DNA from: CAZADH01 sp964483805
Lineage (GTDB): Bacteria > Muiribacteriota > Ozemobacteria > Ozemobacterales > Ozemobacteraceae
Direction of reading: 5' to 3'
Assembly (NCBI GenBank): GCA_964483805.1
Contig: CAZADH010000002.1
Span: forward strand, 30,539 to 94,538
DNA length: 64,000 nt
A model generated the notes under the pieces. It was given only the letters and a program-made list of their open reading frames with translations, ran no database searches and had not been told where the DNA came from. This document shows, piece after piece, positions 50,177-58,240 of the stretch. Each line of letters opens with the position of its first letter. The first letter of the stretch is position 1. Position numbers and translations under genes: made by a program.

Positions 50177-51598
50177 CTAACTCGCGGTCGAGCGCAGCGC
50201 CAGCAGTTCGCTGACGGTGACGAACCGATACCCGGCCGCTTTGAGTGCGGTGATGAACAGCGGCAACGCGTTGATGCCGTTGGGGTGCACGTCGTGAAAC
50301 AGCACAATCGCTCCGGGTGAGAAACTGCGCAGCACCCGACGCAGGATCGAATTGACCGATAACCCCTGCCAGTCGCGACTGTCAGCATCCCACATGACCT
50401 TGGTCAGGCCTTCCTCGGCCAGCACGGCATCGACACGGCGATCGCAGCGCCCGTAGGGCGGGCGGAACACCTTCACCGGGCGCCCGCTCAACCGCGCCAA
50501 CAGGCCACTCGCGCCGACGATTTCCGCGCGCACCCGCCCTGTGCTCACCCCCGACAGCGAGGGATGCGTCATGCTGTGGTTGCCCAGTTCGTGACCCGAA
50601 GCAGCAATGCGGGCGACGATGTCGGCGTGCCTTTGCGCCTGCTCACCGACGGCGAAGAAGGTGGCCCGCACGCCTTCGGCGGCAAGCAAATCGAGCAAAC
50701 GAGGGGTCAGTGACCCATGCGGACCGTCGTCAAAGGTCAGCGCCACCACCCGACCCCACGGACGGTTCGGCAAGGCCCGCAACCGCGCGGTGACGTCGGC
50801 CACCGTTAGCGGTGTTTCCGGGGTTTCATCGATCGGCGTGGCGGGGGCCGGGGCCGTCATTTCATACGACGGTGGCAACGACGGCACGTCGAGCGACATG
50901 GGCGGCTTCGGCGCGAAAACGTTGTTCTCGACCCGATACTGGGTCGTCGTTCGCCACTCCTGGGCCTTGGCCAGTGCCGGCGCATACGACGGATTGAGGG
51001 CGAGGCAGGTGTCGATGGCCGCCAGTGCCGACTCGCGTCGCCCCGTTTCCCACTCGAGAATCGCCAGATTGTAGTGGATCCAGAACGAATTCTCGTGCGC
51101 CAGCCCCTGCCGATACACCTGGCGGGCCTCGTCGACGCGCCCCAGGGATTTCAGCGCCGAGCCGAGGTTGTTGTAGAAATGCACGTAATGCGGGGAAATC
51201 TGCACCCCGTGCTGCCACAAGCGCACGGCATCGCCCATCTGCCCGGCCTGCGCGTAGAGAATACCCAATGCATTGAGCACCGCGGGATCGCGCGGATTGG
51301 CGCGATACTGGGCCATCAATACATCGTATTCATACTGCACCCGTTGCGGCGGCAGGGGCGCCGATGTCTGGGCGGCGGCCGGCGTCGCCAGAACCAGACC
51401 GAGAACGCAAGCCAGCGCCGCCAGGAACCGCCACCGGCCGCCACGCGCCCGCGCACGATGCGCGCAGCGCCACGGGGCCGCCCGCCCACGATGGGCGTAG
51501 TGGGCGTTTGCCGCCACGAGGGCGGCCCGAAACGCCAGTTTCGGGCGGTGCAAACGACCCGACGGCATCCATCGTCGAGAGGTCATCATCGTGTTCAT
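50177..51598 (-). CDS. Exported polysaccharide deacetylase (NodB domain) with TPRs
   Basis: This is a 473-residue protein. After an odd Arg/Ala/His-rich stretch (residues 1-48) comes a signal-peptide-like helix (RWRFLAALACVLGLVLATPAAAQ). TPR repeats (about 85-190) and a complete NodB deacetylase domain (about 265-465) follow. Catalytic motifs are intact: TFDDGP, HSMTH, RPPYGRCD, WDADSRDW and LFHDVH. It removes N- or O-acetyl groups from an extracellular glycan in a metal-dependent way. The N-terminal extension is encoded by two GC-rich hairpin-repeat units, so the start may lie further in. The ATG at 51598 is 4 bp after the upstream stop. Confidence 0.85.
   Translation of the reverse strand: MNTMMTSRRWMPSGRLHRPKLAFRAALVAANAHYAHRGRAAPWRCAHRARARGGRWRFLAALACVLGLVLATPAAAQTSAPLPPQRVQYEYDVLMAQYRANPRDPAVLNALGILYAQAGQMGDAVRLWQHGVQISPHYVHFYNNLGSALKSLGRVDEARQVYRQGLAHENSFWIHYNLAILEWETGRRESALAAIDTCLALNPSYAPALAKAQEWRTTTQYRVENNVFAPKPPMSLDVPSLPPSYEMTAPAPATPIDETPETPLTVADVTARLRALPNRPWGRVVALTFDDGPHGSLTPRLLDLLAAEGVRATFFAVGEQAQRHADIVARIAASGHELGNHSMTHPSLSGVSTGRVRAEIVGASGLLARLSGRPVKVFRPPYGRCDRRVDAVLAEEGLTKVMWDADSRDWQGLSVNSILRRVLRSFSPGAIVLFHDVHPNGINALPLFITALKAAGYRFVTVSELLALRSTAS
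51318..51330. repeat. AATAC-N3-GTATT motif, perfect copy
   Basis: Exact AATAC-ATC-GTATT inside the deacetylase gene; the codons for E-Y-D-V-L-M include GAA TAC GAT GTA TTG ATG. Confidence 0.75.
51447..51506. repeat. GC-rich hairpin repeat, copy C (two units)
   Basis: Unit 1 (51447-51480) reads GCCCGCGCACGATGCGCG, then CAGCGCCACGGGGCCG. Unit 2 (51480-51506) reads GCCCGCCCACGATGGGCG, then TAGTGGGCG. The stems GCGCA-CGA-TGCGC and GCCCA-CGA-TGGGC differ by compensating changes. Both units lie in the 5' coding part of the deacetylase gene. Confidence 0.6.
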
Positions 51599-51602
51599 AG
51601 AT

Positions 51603-52946
51603 TCACCATGGTCGGTTCTGCAGCGAACCGTAGATGGACCAGATGGCCTGCCTGAACCGCTGTGGTTCCAGAAGCAGGTCGCCAGCAGGAAGCGCACGCA
51701 GATCACCCGGAATCCAACGGCGCGAATCCCGCACCAGGAACATGGTCTCGGGGTCGAACTCGTCGAGAATCCCCAGCATCAGGGCCAGTTTGTCGGGATA
51801 ACGTTGCACATCGAGCGCCGACAACTCGCGTTTGAGTTCGGCGATGGCATGGTCCCGTTCGCCGCGCGCCAGCCCACCGCCGTGCGGCACCGCCAGCAAC
51901 CCGAACACGGCCTTGTCGAGCCCGACATGAGTCGGGTTGGTGAACCAGCTCTGCGCCGCCGCCAGGGCGACGAGAATGCGCGCATCGGCCATGCCGCCGT
52001 AGGTGCGCAGGTGCACCATGGTTTCGTGCAGCGCCATCGCCAGAACGAACGCGGCAAACCCGCGACCGGCCATGAGCGGGTCGACCTGGTAGTCGGGAAC
52101 CAGGGTGCCGTCGGGCCCCTGCCGCTCGATCAACCACGCCGCCGCACTGGCCAACGGTGTGGCCAACCGTGGATCGAACCGGCGCCCCACGGCCAGAACC
52201 AAGGCGCCAACCAGCGTCGACGAGACCGGTGGATAGTGCGTAGCGCGCGTGTAGGCAAAGGAGCCGTCGACCTGCTGGTCGGCCGCAACCCGCCATGCCA
52301 ACGACGCCAGAGCCGGTCCCGGCACATCGACGCCCATGCTCGAGGCCCGCCACGCGGTCATTGCCAAGGGTGCCACCAGATGACACGAAAAACAGCGGTC
52401 TCGCTCGGTGCGTGCCAACACCGCATGCGCGCAGCGTTCGAGACCCAACGCCAAATCGCGATCGGGCGCCGGGCACGCGTAAATCAGCACGGTCGGCGGC
52501 ACCATCGACGGTGCCGCTGGTACCGGTGCTACCGGGGCCGACGCCGGCCGCGACAACACCGGCACGATCTCGAGACGTTGCGTGACCAGATCGCGACAAT
52601 CGATGTCGATGGTCGGATGTGCGCCCGAGGCGACGCCGGCCAACGCCTCCGTGCCCTCTGGCCGGATCAACAAGATGCGACCACGCCGGGCGCTGCCCCA
52701 AAATTCGGCGCCCTCCGTCTGCACCGTGATGCGTTCGACCGCCATGGGCATGCGAAAACGCACGGCCAAACCGGTCGCGCCCGACGCCGGACCGACATCG
52801 AACGGGAACTGCCGCCCCTGGGCCGTCATAACCGCCACAGCCGGAAAGAGCTCGGCACTCTGTGCATACAATATATTGCCATACGCATGTGTCAATACAA
52901 CACACAGCAACCCGGCCACGGCCCATCGTTGTCGTCTGGCGATCAC
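51603..52946 (-). CDS. Exported alpha-toroid (squalene-cyclase-like) protein with CxxCH
   Basis: This 447-residue protein has a signal peptide (about 1-29). A beta-rich N-terminal region precedes a CFSCH motif (C185, C188, H189), the covalent haem-c attachment signature. Repeats typical of prenyltransferase/squalene-cyclase alpha-alpha toroids follow (QQVDGSFAYTR, RQGPDGTLVPDY). The catalytic DxDD motif of terpene cyclases is not seen, so a binding or redox role is inferred. The GTG at 52946 is chosen over 52973: it avoids overlap, AGGAAG lies at 52962-52957 and the signal peptide starts there. It sits 4 bp after the response regulator stop in the same operon. Confidence 0.65.
   Translation of the reverse strand: MIARRQRWAVAGLLCVVLTHAYGNILYAQSAELFPAVAVMTAQGRQFPFDVGPASGATGLAVRFRMPMAVERITVQTEGAEFWGSARRGRILLIRPEGTEALAGVASGAHPTIDIDCRDLVTQRLEIVPVLSRPASAPVAPVPAAPSMVPPTVLIYACPAPDRDLALGLERCAHAVLARTERDRCFSCHLVAPLAMTAWRASSMGVDVPGPALASLAWRVAADQQVDGSFAYTRATHYPPVSSTLVGALVLAVGRRFDPRLATPLASAAAWLIERQGPDGTLVPDYQVDPLMAGRGFAAFVLAMALHETMVHLRTYGGMADARILVALAAAQSWFTNPTHVGLDKAVFGLLAVPHGGGLARGERDHAIAELKRELSALDVQRYPDKLALMLGILDEFDPETMFLVRDSRRWIPGDLRALPAGDLLLEPQRFRQAIWSIYGSLQNRPW
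52865..52877. repeat. AATAC-N3-GTATT motif, CATAC-AAT-ATATT
   Basis: Lies inside the signal-peptide coding part of the toroid gene. Two further half sites, CATAC at 52881 and AATAC at 52894, follow within 30 bp, making an AT-rich cluster. Confidence 0.6.
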
Positions 52947-52950
52947 AGTG

Positions 52951-54321
52951 TCATTCTTCCTGGGGCGGACCACCCAACCGGTACTTTTTCAACTTGTAGT
53001 GCAGGTTCTGCCGGGTCACTCCCAGCAACGCCGCCGCCCGACTGTGGTTGCCGTTCGACCGGGCCAGGGCGCGGTTGATGAGGTCACGTTCGAGCCGCTC
53101 GAGCGAATCGGTCAGCGAGACATCATCGCCCAGCGGCACCACGGGTGCCGGATCGGGCGTCGCTCCGGCCACCGGCGCCACCCCGTCGAGCGCGAGCATA
53201 TCGGCACCGATCGTCTCGCGCCGTTCGAGAATCACCGCGCGCTCGATCACATTTTCGAGTTCACGCACGTTGCCCGGCCATGGGTGGCGCAGCAGCCGGG
53301 CCATGGCCGCATCGTCGAGCCGCAGGTGGGGCTTGCGGTAGCGGGCCGTGAACCGGGCCAGCAGGTGCTCGACCAGTGGCGGAATATCTTCCGGACGATC
53401 GCGCAGGGGCGGCAACAACACGGTAATCACGTTCAACCGATAATAGAGGTCTTCGCGAAAGCGCTTGCCGGCCGTCTCGACCCGCAGATCTTTGTTGCTC
53501 GCCACGATCACCCGCACATCGCTCGACCGCGCCTTCGTATCGCCGACCCGCTTGAACTGGCCGTCCTGCAACACCCGCAGCAGCTTGACCTGCCCGGCCG
53601 GCGACAGATCGGCGATCTCGTCGAGAAAGAGACTGCCGCCGTCGGCCGCGGCAAACAGGCCGTCCTTGTCGCCGACGGCGCCGGTGAAGCTGCCCTTGAC
53701 GTGCCCGAACAGTTCGCTCTCGAGCAGACCTTCGGGCAGTGTGCTGCAGTTGATCGGCACGAATGCCTTGTCGCGGCGCGCCGAGAGGTCGTGCAGAATG
53801 CGCGCGACCAACTCTTTGCCGGTGCCGCTCTCGCCCTGGATCAACACCGTGCTGTCGGTGGGCGCCACCTGCGCGACGAGGTCGCGAACCTTCTCGATCG
53901 CCGCACTGCGCCCGACCATTTCGCTGGTCGAGGTCGGCGCCTCTTCACCAGGCGCCGCCGAAAACACGCGATCGACGGCCGCCTCGAGGTCGGCCAGATG
54001 AAACGGTTTCATCAGGTAATCGCAGGCACCCAGCTTGATCGCCTGCACCGCCGTTTCGACCGATGAAAAGGCGGTCATCAGGATCACCGGCACGTTCAGC
54101 GCGCGGGCCTGCAACTGCGCGAGCAGTTCCAGGCCGGAGAGGCCGGGCATACGAATATCGGAGACCACGAGATCCGGCGGGTCATCGACGACCTGGCGCA
54201 GGGCCGCGCGTGGGTCGGTGAAGGTCGTCACCTCGTGGCCCACGATCTCGAGTGACTTGCGCAGCGCGGTCAACAACTTGATCTCGTCATCGACCAACAC
54301 GATTCGTTTTTTGTTTGTCAT
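52951..54321 (-). CDS. NtrC-family sigma54-dependent response regulator
   Basis: This 456-residue protein has a receiver domain (about 5-120; phospho-acceptor D55 in VVSDIRMPG, K105 in LMKPF). The AAA+ domain (about 134-370) has the Walker A GESGTGKE (163-170), the sigma54-contact loop GSFTGA (210-215, a normal variant of GAFTGA), the Walker B LFLDEI and the arginine finger region YYRLNV. A C-terminal Fis-type HTH ends the protein (NGNHSRAAALLGVTRQNLHYKLKKY). It activates sigma54 promoters when phosphorylated by the partner kinase. Its ATG overlaps the kinase stop (ATGA), and the toroid gene follows at once. Confidence 0.95.
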   Translation of the reverse strand: MTNKKRIVLVDDEIKLLTALRKSLEIVGHEVTTFTDPRAALRQVVDDPPDLVVSDIRMPGLSGLELLAQLQARALNVPVILMTAFSSVETAVQAIKLGACDYLMKPFHLADLEAAVDRVFSAAPGEEAPTSTSEMVGRSAAIEKVRDLVAQVAPTDSTVLIQGESGTGKELVARILHDLSARRDKAFVPINCSTLPEGLLESELFGHVKGSFTGAVGDKDGLFAAADGGSLFLDEIADLSPAGQVKLLRVLQDGQFKRVGDTKARSSDVRVIVASNKDLRVETAGKRFREDLYYRLNVITVLLPPLRDRPEDIPPLVEHLLARFTARYRKPHLRLDDAAMARLLRHPWPGNVRELENVIERAVILERRETIGADMLALDGVAPVAGATPDPAPVVPLGDDVSLTDSLERLERDLINRALARSNGNHSRAAALLGVTRQNLHYKLKKYRLGGPPQEE

Positions 54322-56043
54322 GACCCCTTCTCCGATCCTGGCGAGCGGCTTTCGTCAGGCGCAACGGCCCCGCCTCGGCTGTCACCCGGCCTTACGGCCA
54401 GGGGAAGCGTAAAGCGAAATCGTGTCCAACCATCGTCACCACGCTCGACCCAGATCCGCCCTTTGTGAGCCTCGATCAGTGCCTGGCAGATCGCCAGGCC
54501 AAGCCCGGTTCCGCCCGGCTTGGTCGTGAACAGCGGCGCAAACACCTCGACACCGTCGACCGGTCCGGCCCCGTTGTCGGCAACCGTCACCTGCATCGCC
54601 TGGCCCTGGGCATCGGCCTGGACATCGACAACCACGCGACCGTCTCGGTGATTGGCCAGTGCCTCGCGAGCATTGCGCACGAGATTGACCATCACCTGGC
54701 GAATGCTGAGCGGATCGGCCAACACCCCAGTTGCCGGCAGGCTCCCCGCCAGTTCGAGCGGCACGGGTGCCAGCCAGTTCTGGGTGCGGATATCTTCGAG
54801 CACGGTTCCGATCATATCACCGACGGGTGTGGGCTGCATGACCGGCGGACGATTCTGAGCGTATTGCAAAAGTGTTGCTACGATCTGCTGGCAACGCCAC
54901 GTTTCTTCGATGATGGCGCGCAGATCCTCGACCGGCACGGGTTGTTGCCTTTGCGCGCGGGCCAGGGCCAGTTCAGCGTTGGCCAGGATCGTGCCGAGCG
55001 GGTTGTTGATCTCGTGGGCCAGACCGGCCGAGAAGCGCCCGATCAACGCCAGTTTTTCTTTGTTGAGTAGTTCGCGTTGCACCTCGACGAGCCGATCGCG
55101 GGCCAACCGCAACTCGCGCACCATCTGGTTGAAGCTGGCGGCCAACTGGCCGACCTCGTCGGGACCCGATACGGCGATCTCGCGCCACTGCCCGCGCGCC
55201 ACCTCGAGCAGGGCCGAGCGCAGCCGTTCGAGCGGCGAGAACACGGTGCGCGTCAAGAACACCACGAGTCCGGCCACCACCAGACACTGGATCAACGCCA
55301 GTTGCCCCATCAACTCGTTCACGCCGGTGCGGGTCAGCGCCTGGGCTTCGGCGGGAATGCCGATCAGCAGGGTCGGGGCACCACTGCCCAGTGACCGGTT
55401 GCGTGCCCGCCAGAGCCGACCGTTATGCAGGAACTGCACCAAACCGCCGCCACCAATCTCGCTCGGAAACACCACCGGGCCCTCGAGTCCTTCGCGCAAC
55501 AGCTCGCCATCGCTATCGGCGAGAAGATAGGCCACCTGGGCCAGACGCACCGGCCGGGGTCGTTTCGCCACCAGGATGACGTCACCGGTGCGCATCGGCC
55601 AGCGCGCCGCGAGATTGCCATGGTGCGCCAGGGGTCCGCGCGGCGCCAGGCGCATCGGCCACGACGCACCGCCGGCGTCGGCGTGAATCGACAGGCCCGC
55701 ATGCAATAGGGGCGCGCCGTCACGCATGACTTCGAGCCAGTCGAGCCCGAGATTGGCGCGCAGGGTCTCGGCCACCCGCAACGCCTCTTCCGTGTCCGGA
55801 CCGTCGACGCGGGTCTCGGCCATGGCGTCGGCGACGACCTGGGCGGTGTTCGCCAGTTCCTGACGTTGTTGCGCCCATCCGGCGAGCAGTTCCTGCTCGA
55901 TACGTTCGAACCGCGCGATGTCACTGGTCTNNNNNNNNNNCGAGGTTGAACCCGAGCGTGTTCGCGCCCCACCAGGCGATCAGTGCCGTGATCAGCACCG
56001 TGCCCAGTCCGAAGCCCACCGCGATACGTTGTCGAATGGTCAT
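54318..56043 (-). CDS. Membrane sensor histidine kinase (interrupted by assembly gap)
   Basis: The N-terminal TM (MTIRQRIAVGFGLGTVLITA, start 56043) lies on one side of the ten Ns at 55931-55940. The rest lies on the other: a periplasmic sensor domain, TM2 (near 55260-55310), HAMP, and a HisKA/HATPase core. The core has the H-box AHEINNPLG, the N-box NLVRNAREAL, G1 VADNGAG, the F-box FTTKPGG and G2 GTGLGLAICQALIEAHKG. The two sides are not in the same frame across the ten-base placeholder, so the gap length is not real. It phosphorylates the NtrC-type regulator encoded downstream with an ATGA overlap. Signal unknown. Confidence 0.88.
55931..55940. other. Assembly gap
   Basis: Ten Ns inside the sensor kinase gene, between the first TM helix and the periplasmic sensor domain. 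True length unknown. Confidence 0.99.
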
Positions 56044-56094
56044 AAACGATGTCTTGCGGAACGGTATCGGCAGGTTGCGCCCATTGGCCAATGA

Positions 56095-56123
56095 TTGAAT
56101 GTCATGCGGTCCTCTGGTAGGAT
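56095..56123 (+). promoter_or_regulatory. Promoter of the B12-binding protein gene
   Basis: TTGAAT (56095-56100), a 17-nt spacer and TAGGAT (56118-56123). The leader of about 46 nt contains a GCCGG/CCGGC hairpin at 56131-56147. Confidence 0.5.
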
Positions 56124-56176
56124 GGGGCGCGCCGGCAGAGAACCGGCGCAACAGGCTGCGAAAGGCTGGTCATCCC

Positions 56177-56587
56177 ATGGCAACACAACCGATCCGCGTA
56201 CTCGTCGCCAAACCCGGTCTCGACGGTCACGATCGTGGCGCGAAAGTAATCGCGCGCGCGTTTCGCGACGCGGGCATGGAAGTCATCTACACCGGTCTGC
56301 GCCAGACCCCCGAGATGGTGGTCGAAGCGGCCATTCAGGAAGACGTCGACGTCATCGCCCTCTCGATCCTGTCGGGGGCCCACCCGCATCTGCTGCCGCA
56401 GGTGATGAAGCTGCTGCAAGAGCAGAACGTCGACGACGTTCTTGTCGTGGCGGGCGGCATAATTCCCGAGAGTGATGTGCCGCCGCTGCTTGCGGCCGGT
56501 ATCGCCCGGGTCTTCGGGCCCGGCACCACCACGGCCCAAGCGGTCGAGTTCGTCAAGAGCAACGTCAAACCCCGGAGTTTCTCCTGA
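56177..56587 (+). CDS. Cobalamin-binding domain protein (methylmalonyl-CoA mutase small subunit type)
   Basis: This 136-residue protein is a single B12-binding Rossmann domain. It carries the DxHxxG motif (D16, H18, G21 in KPGLDGHDRGAKV), then LSGAHPHLLPQVM and VVAGGIIPESD...GIARVFGPGTTTAQAVEFV. This is nearly identical in pattern to the C-terminal domain or stand-alone small subunit of methylmalonyl-CoA mutase. The large catalytic subunit is not in the window, so it must be elsewhere. It is divergent from the sensor kinase gene and has its own promoter. Confidence 0.92.
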   Translation: MATQPIRVLVAKPGLDGHDRGAKVIARAFRDAGMEVIYTGLRQTPEMVVEAAIQEDVDVIALSILSGAHPHLLPQVMKLLQEQNVDDVLVVAGGIIPESDVPPLLAAGIARVFGPGTTTAQAVEFVKSNVKPRSFS

Positions 56588-56664
56588 CCGCCGGAAGACC
56601 ACGCGGCGTCGCCCACACGCAGCCAGCCTTTGGCCGACCCCGCGAAACAGCCGGGCAATTCATA

Positions 56665-56677
56665 TTTACAATGTATG
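56665..56677. repeat. AATAC-N3-GTATT motif variant, TTTAC-AAT-GTATG
   Basis: Lies in the 253-bp gap between the B12-binding and rlmN-like genes, within the AT-rich run CATATTTACAATGTATG. Confidence 0.5.
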
Positions 56678-56840
56678 TTTTTCTGCACGCACATTTCGCG
56701 ATAGTGAACTTCTCCGCGAGCGCCCGGGGATTGCCCGCACCCCACCGGCACAGCGCCCTTCTGCCGTGACCGCCGCCACCGGCAACGGAGCCCCGCGCGC
56801 ATCAGGCGCAGGGTGTGCCCGGCACCAGCGGAACGTTCTC

Positions 56841-57749
56841 ATGCTGACCTGGGCCGAGCGTCTGCGCCGCGAGCGGGGTTCGCTTCGTCGCCCCGACCGC
56901 GTCGTCACTGCTCCCGACCACACCATGAAAGCGGTGTTCGTCACCGGCGACGGTCACTGCGAAACCGTGGTGATGCCACGAGCGCGCGGCGGCCACACGG
57001 TCTGCCTCTCGACCGCCACCGGCTGCAGCATGGGGTGTCGCTTCTGCCGCACCGGGCAGCTCGGCGCCGGCAGCGAACTGACCGACGATCTGATGCTGGC
57101 CCAGGTTGTCTGGGCCATCGAGGCGGCGCAAGGCGACCTGCGTCGGGCCGTGTTCATGGGCATGGGCGAACCCCTGCTCAACCTCGCCGCCCTCGACCGC
57201 GGACTCGCCCATTTGCGCCATCAACCGGCGCCGGGGTTGGCGGCCACCGCGATCACGGTCTCGACGGTCGGGGTGTTGCCCGGTATCGACCGGCTCCCCG
57301 GGTGGGGTCGACGGTTGCGACCGGCCTTGTCGCTGCACTGCGCGTTGCCCGACAAGCGACGCTGGCTTCTGCCCGCGGCCGAGGCCCGGTGGCCACTCGC
57401 GCAGTTGCGCGCCGCCGTGGCGGCCTACCCGCTGCCGCCCAACGCGCGCTTCATGATCGAAGTTGCGCTGGCTCGAGATTTCAACGACGGTGACGACGAT
57501 CTTGCCGCCTTGATCGACTGGTGCCGCGGCCTGCCGGTCAAGGTGAACCTGATTCCGTTGTCGCCGGTGGCAGGTTTCCCGTATCCAGGCACAACGGCCG
57601 ACCGACTCGAGCAGTTCGTCGGTGCCCTCACCGGCGCCGGCATCGCCGCCCACGTCCGCCGCAGTCTCGGCGGTGAAGTCGGCGCCAGTTGCGGCGCGCT
57701 CGGCGGCCCCCCGGGCCCACAGACAACCGCCCAGGAGGCGAACCCATGA
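56841..57749 (+). CDS. RlmN/Cfr-type radical SAM protein lacking the N-terminal domain
   Basis: This 302-residue protein has the radical SAM cluster CSMGCRFC (C62, C66, C69), GMGEPLLN, an S-L-H strand, KVNLIPLSPV and a C-terminal GEVGASCGAL, which holds the Cys that accepts the methyl group in RlmN. RlmN methylates A2503 of 23S rRNA and A37 of some tRNAs. Usual RlmN proteins are 340-400 residues with an N-terminal HhH-like RNA-binding domain of about 90 residues, absent here; only about 50 residues precede the cluster. The upstream frame does not encode that domain. The start is uncertain and its ribosome site weak. The stop overlaps the nudix ATG. Confidence 0.8.
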   Translation: MLTWAERLRRERGSLRRPDRVVTAPDHTMKAVFVTGDGHCETVVMPRARGGHTVCLSTATGCSMGCRFCRTGQLGAGSELTDDLMLAQVVWAIEAAQGDLRRAVFMGMGEPLLNLAALDRGLAHLRHQPAPGLAATAITVSTVGVLPGIDRLPGWGRRLRPALSLHCALPDKRRWLLPAAEARWPLAQLRAAVAAYPLPPNARFMIEVALARDFNDGDDDLAALIDWCRGLPVKVNLIPLSPVAGFPYPGTTADRLEQFVGALTGAGIAAHVRRSLGGEVGASCGALGGPPGPQTTAQEANP

Positions 57750-58240
57750 TTCTGGCCACGCTGTGTTACGTGCGTCACCAGGGCAAGACCCTGATGCTGT
57801 TGCGCAACAAGAAACCAAACGACGTGCACGAAGGCAAGTGGAACGGCCTCGGCGGCAAATTCGAAGCCGGTGAAACCCCGGAGCAGTGCGCGATTCGCGA
57901 ACTGCGCGAAGAGTCGGGACTGAACGCTGAAATGCTGGACCTGAAAGGCGTGCTGACCTTCCCACGTTTTGCCAAAGGCGTCGACTGGTATGTCTTCGTC
58001 TTCAACGTCACGCAGTTCACCGGCACGCTGCACGATTCGCCGGAGGGCCATCTCGAGTGGGTCGACGACGCCCGCCTGCTCGGTCTCGAGCTGTGGGAAG
58101 GCGACCAGATCTTCATCCCGTTGTTGACTCGACCGGGCTTCATCTCGGGGCGGTTCACCTACGAGCACGGGCGCCTGGTCGACCACCACGTCGAGGTGTA
58201 TCCTCGAACAGACCGACCTCAACGAGGAGAACTCCCGTGA
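57746..58240 (+). CDS. NUDIX hydrolase (MutT/8-oxo-dGTPase-like)
   Basis: This 164-residue protein has a canonical nudix box G37-x5-E-x7-REExxGL (GKFEAGETPEQ...RELREESGL). Family members hydrolyse nucleoside diphosphates linked to another moiety; WNGLGGKFE and the C-terminal FTYEHGRLVDHHVEVY resemble 8-oxo-dGTP diphosphatases of the MTH1/MutT type. AGGAGG precedes the ATG, which overlaps the rlmN-like stop (ATGA). The stop overlaps the NhaC start (GTGA), so three genes are cotranslated. Confidence 0.9.
   Translation: MILATLCYVRHQGKTLMLLRNKKPNDVHEGKWNGLGGKFEAGETPEQCAIRELREESGLNAEMLDLKGVLTFPRFAKGVDWYVFVFNVTQFTGTLHDSPEGHLEWVDDARLLGLELWEGDQIFIPLLTRPGFISGRFTYEHGRLVDHHVEVYPRTDRPQRGELP

Noticed and set aside
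51603..52973. GTG 52973 as the start of the toroid gene
   Set aside because: It would overlap the regulator gene by 23 bp and add nine charged residues before the signal peptide; GTG 52946 has an AGGAAG site.
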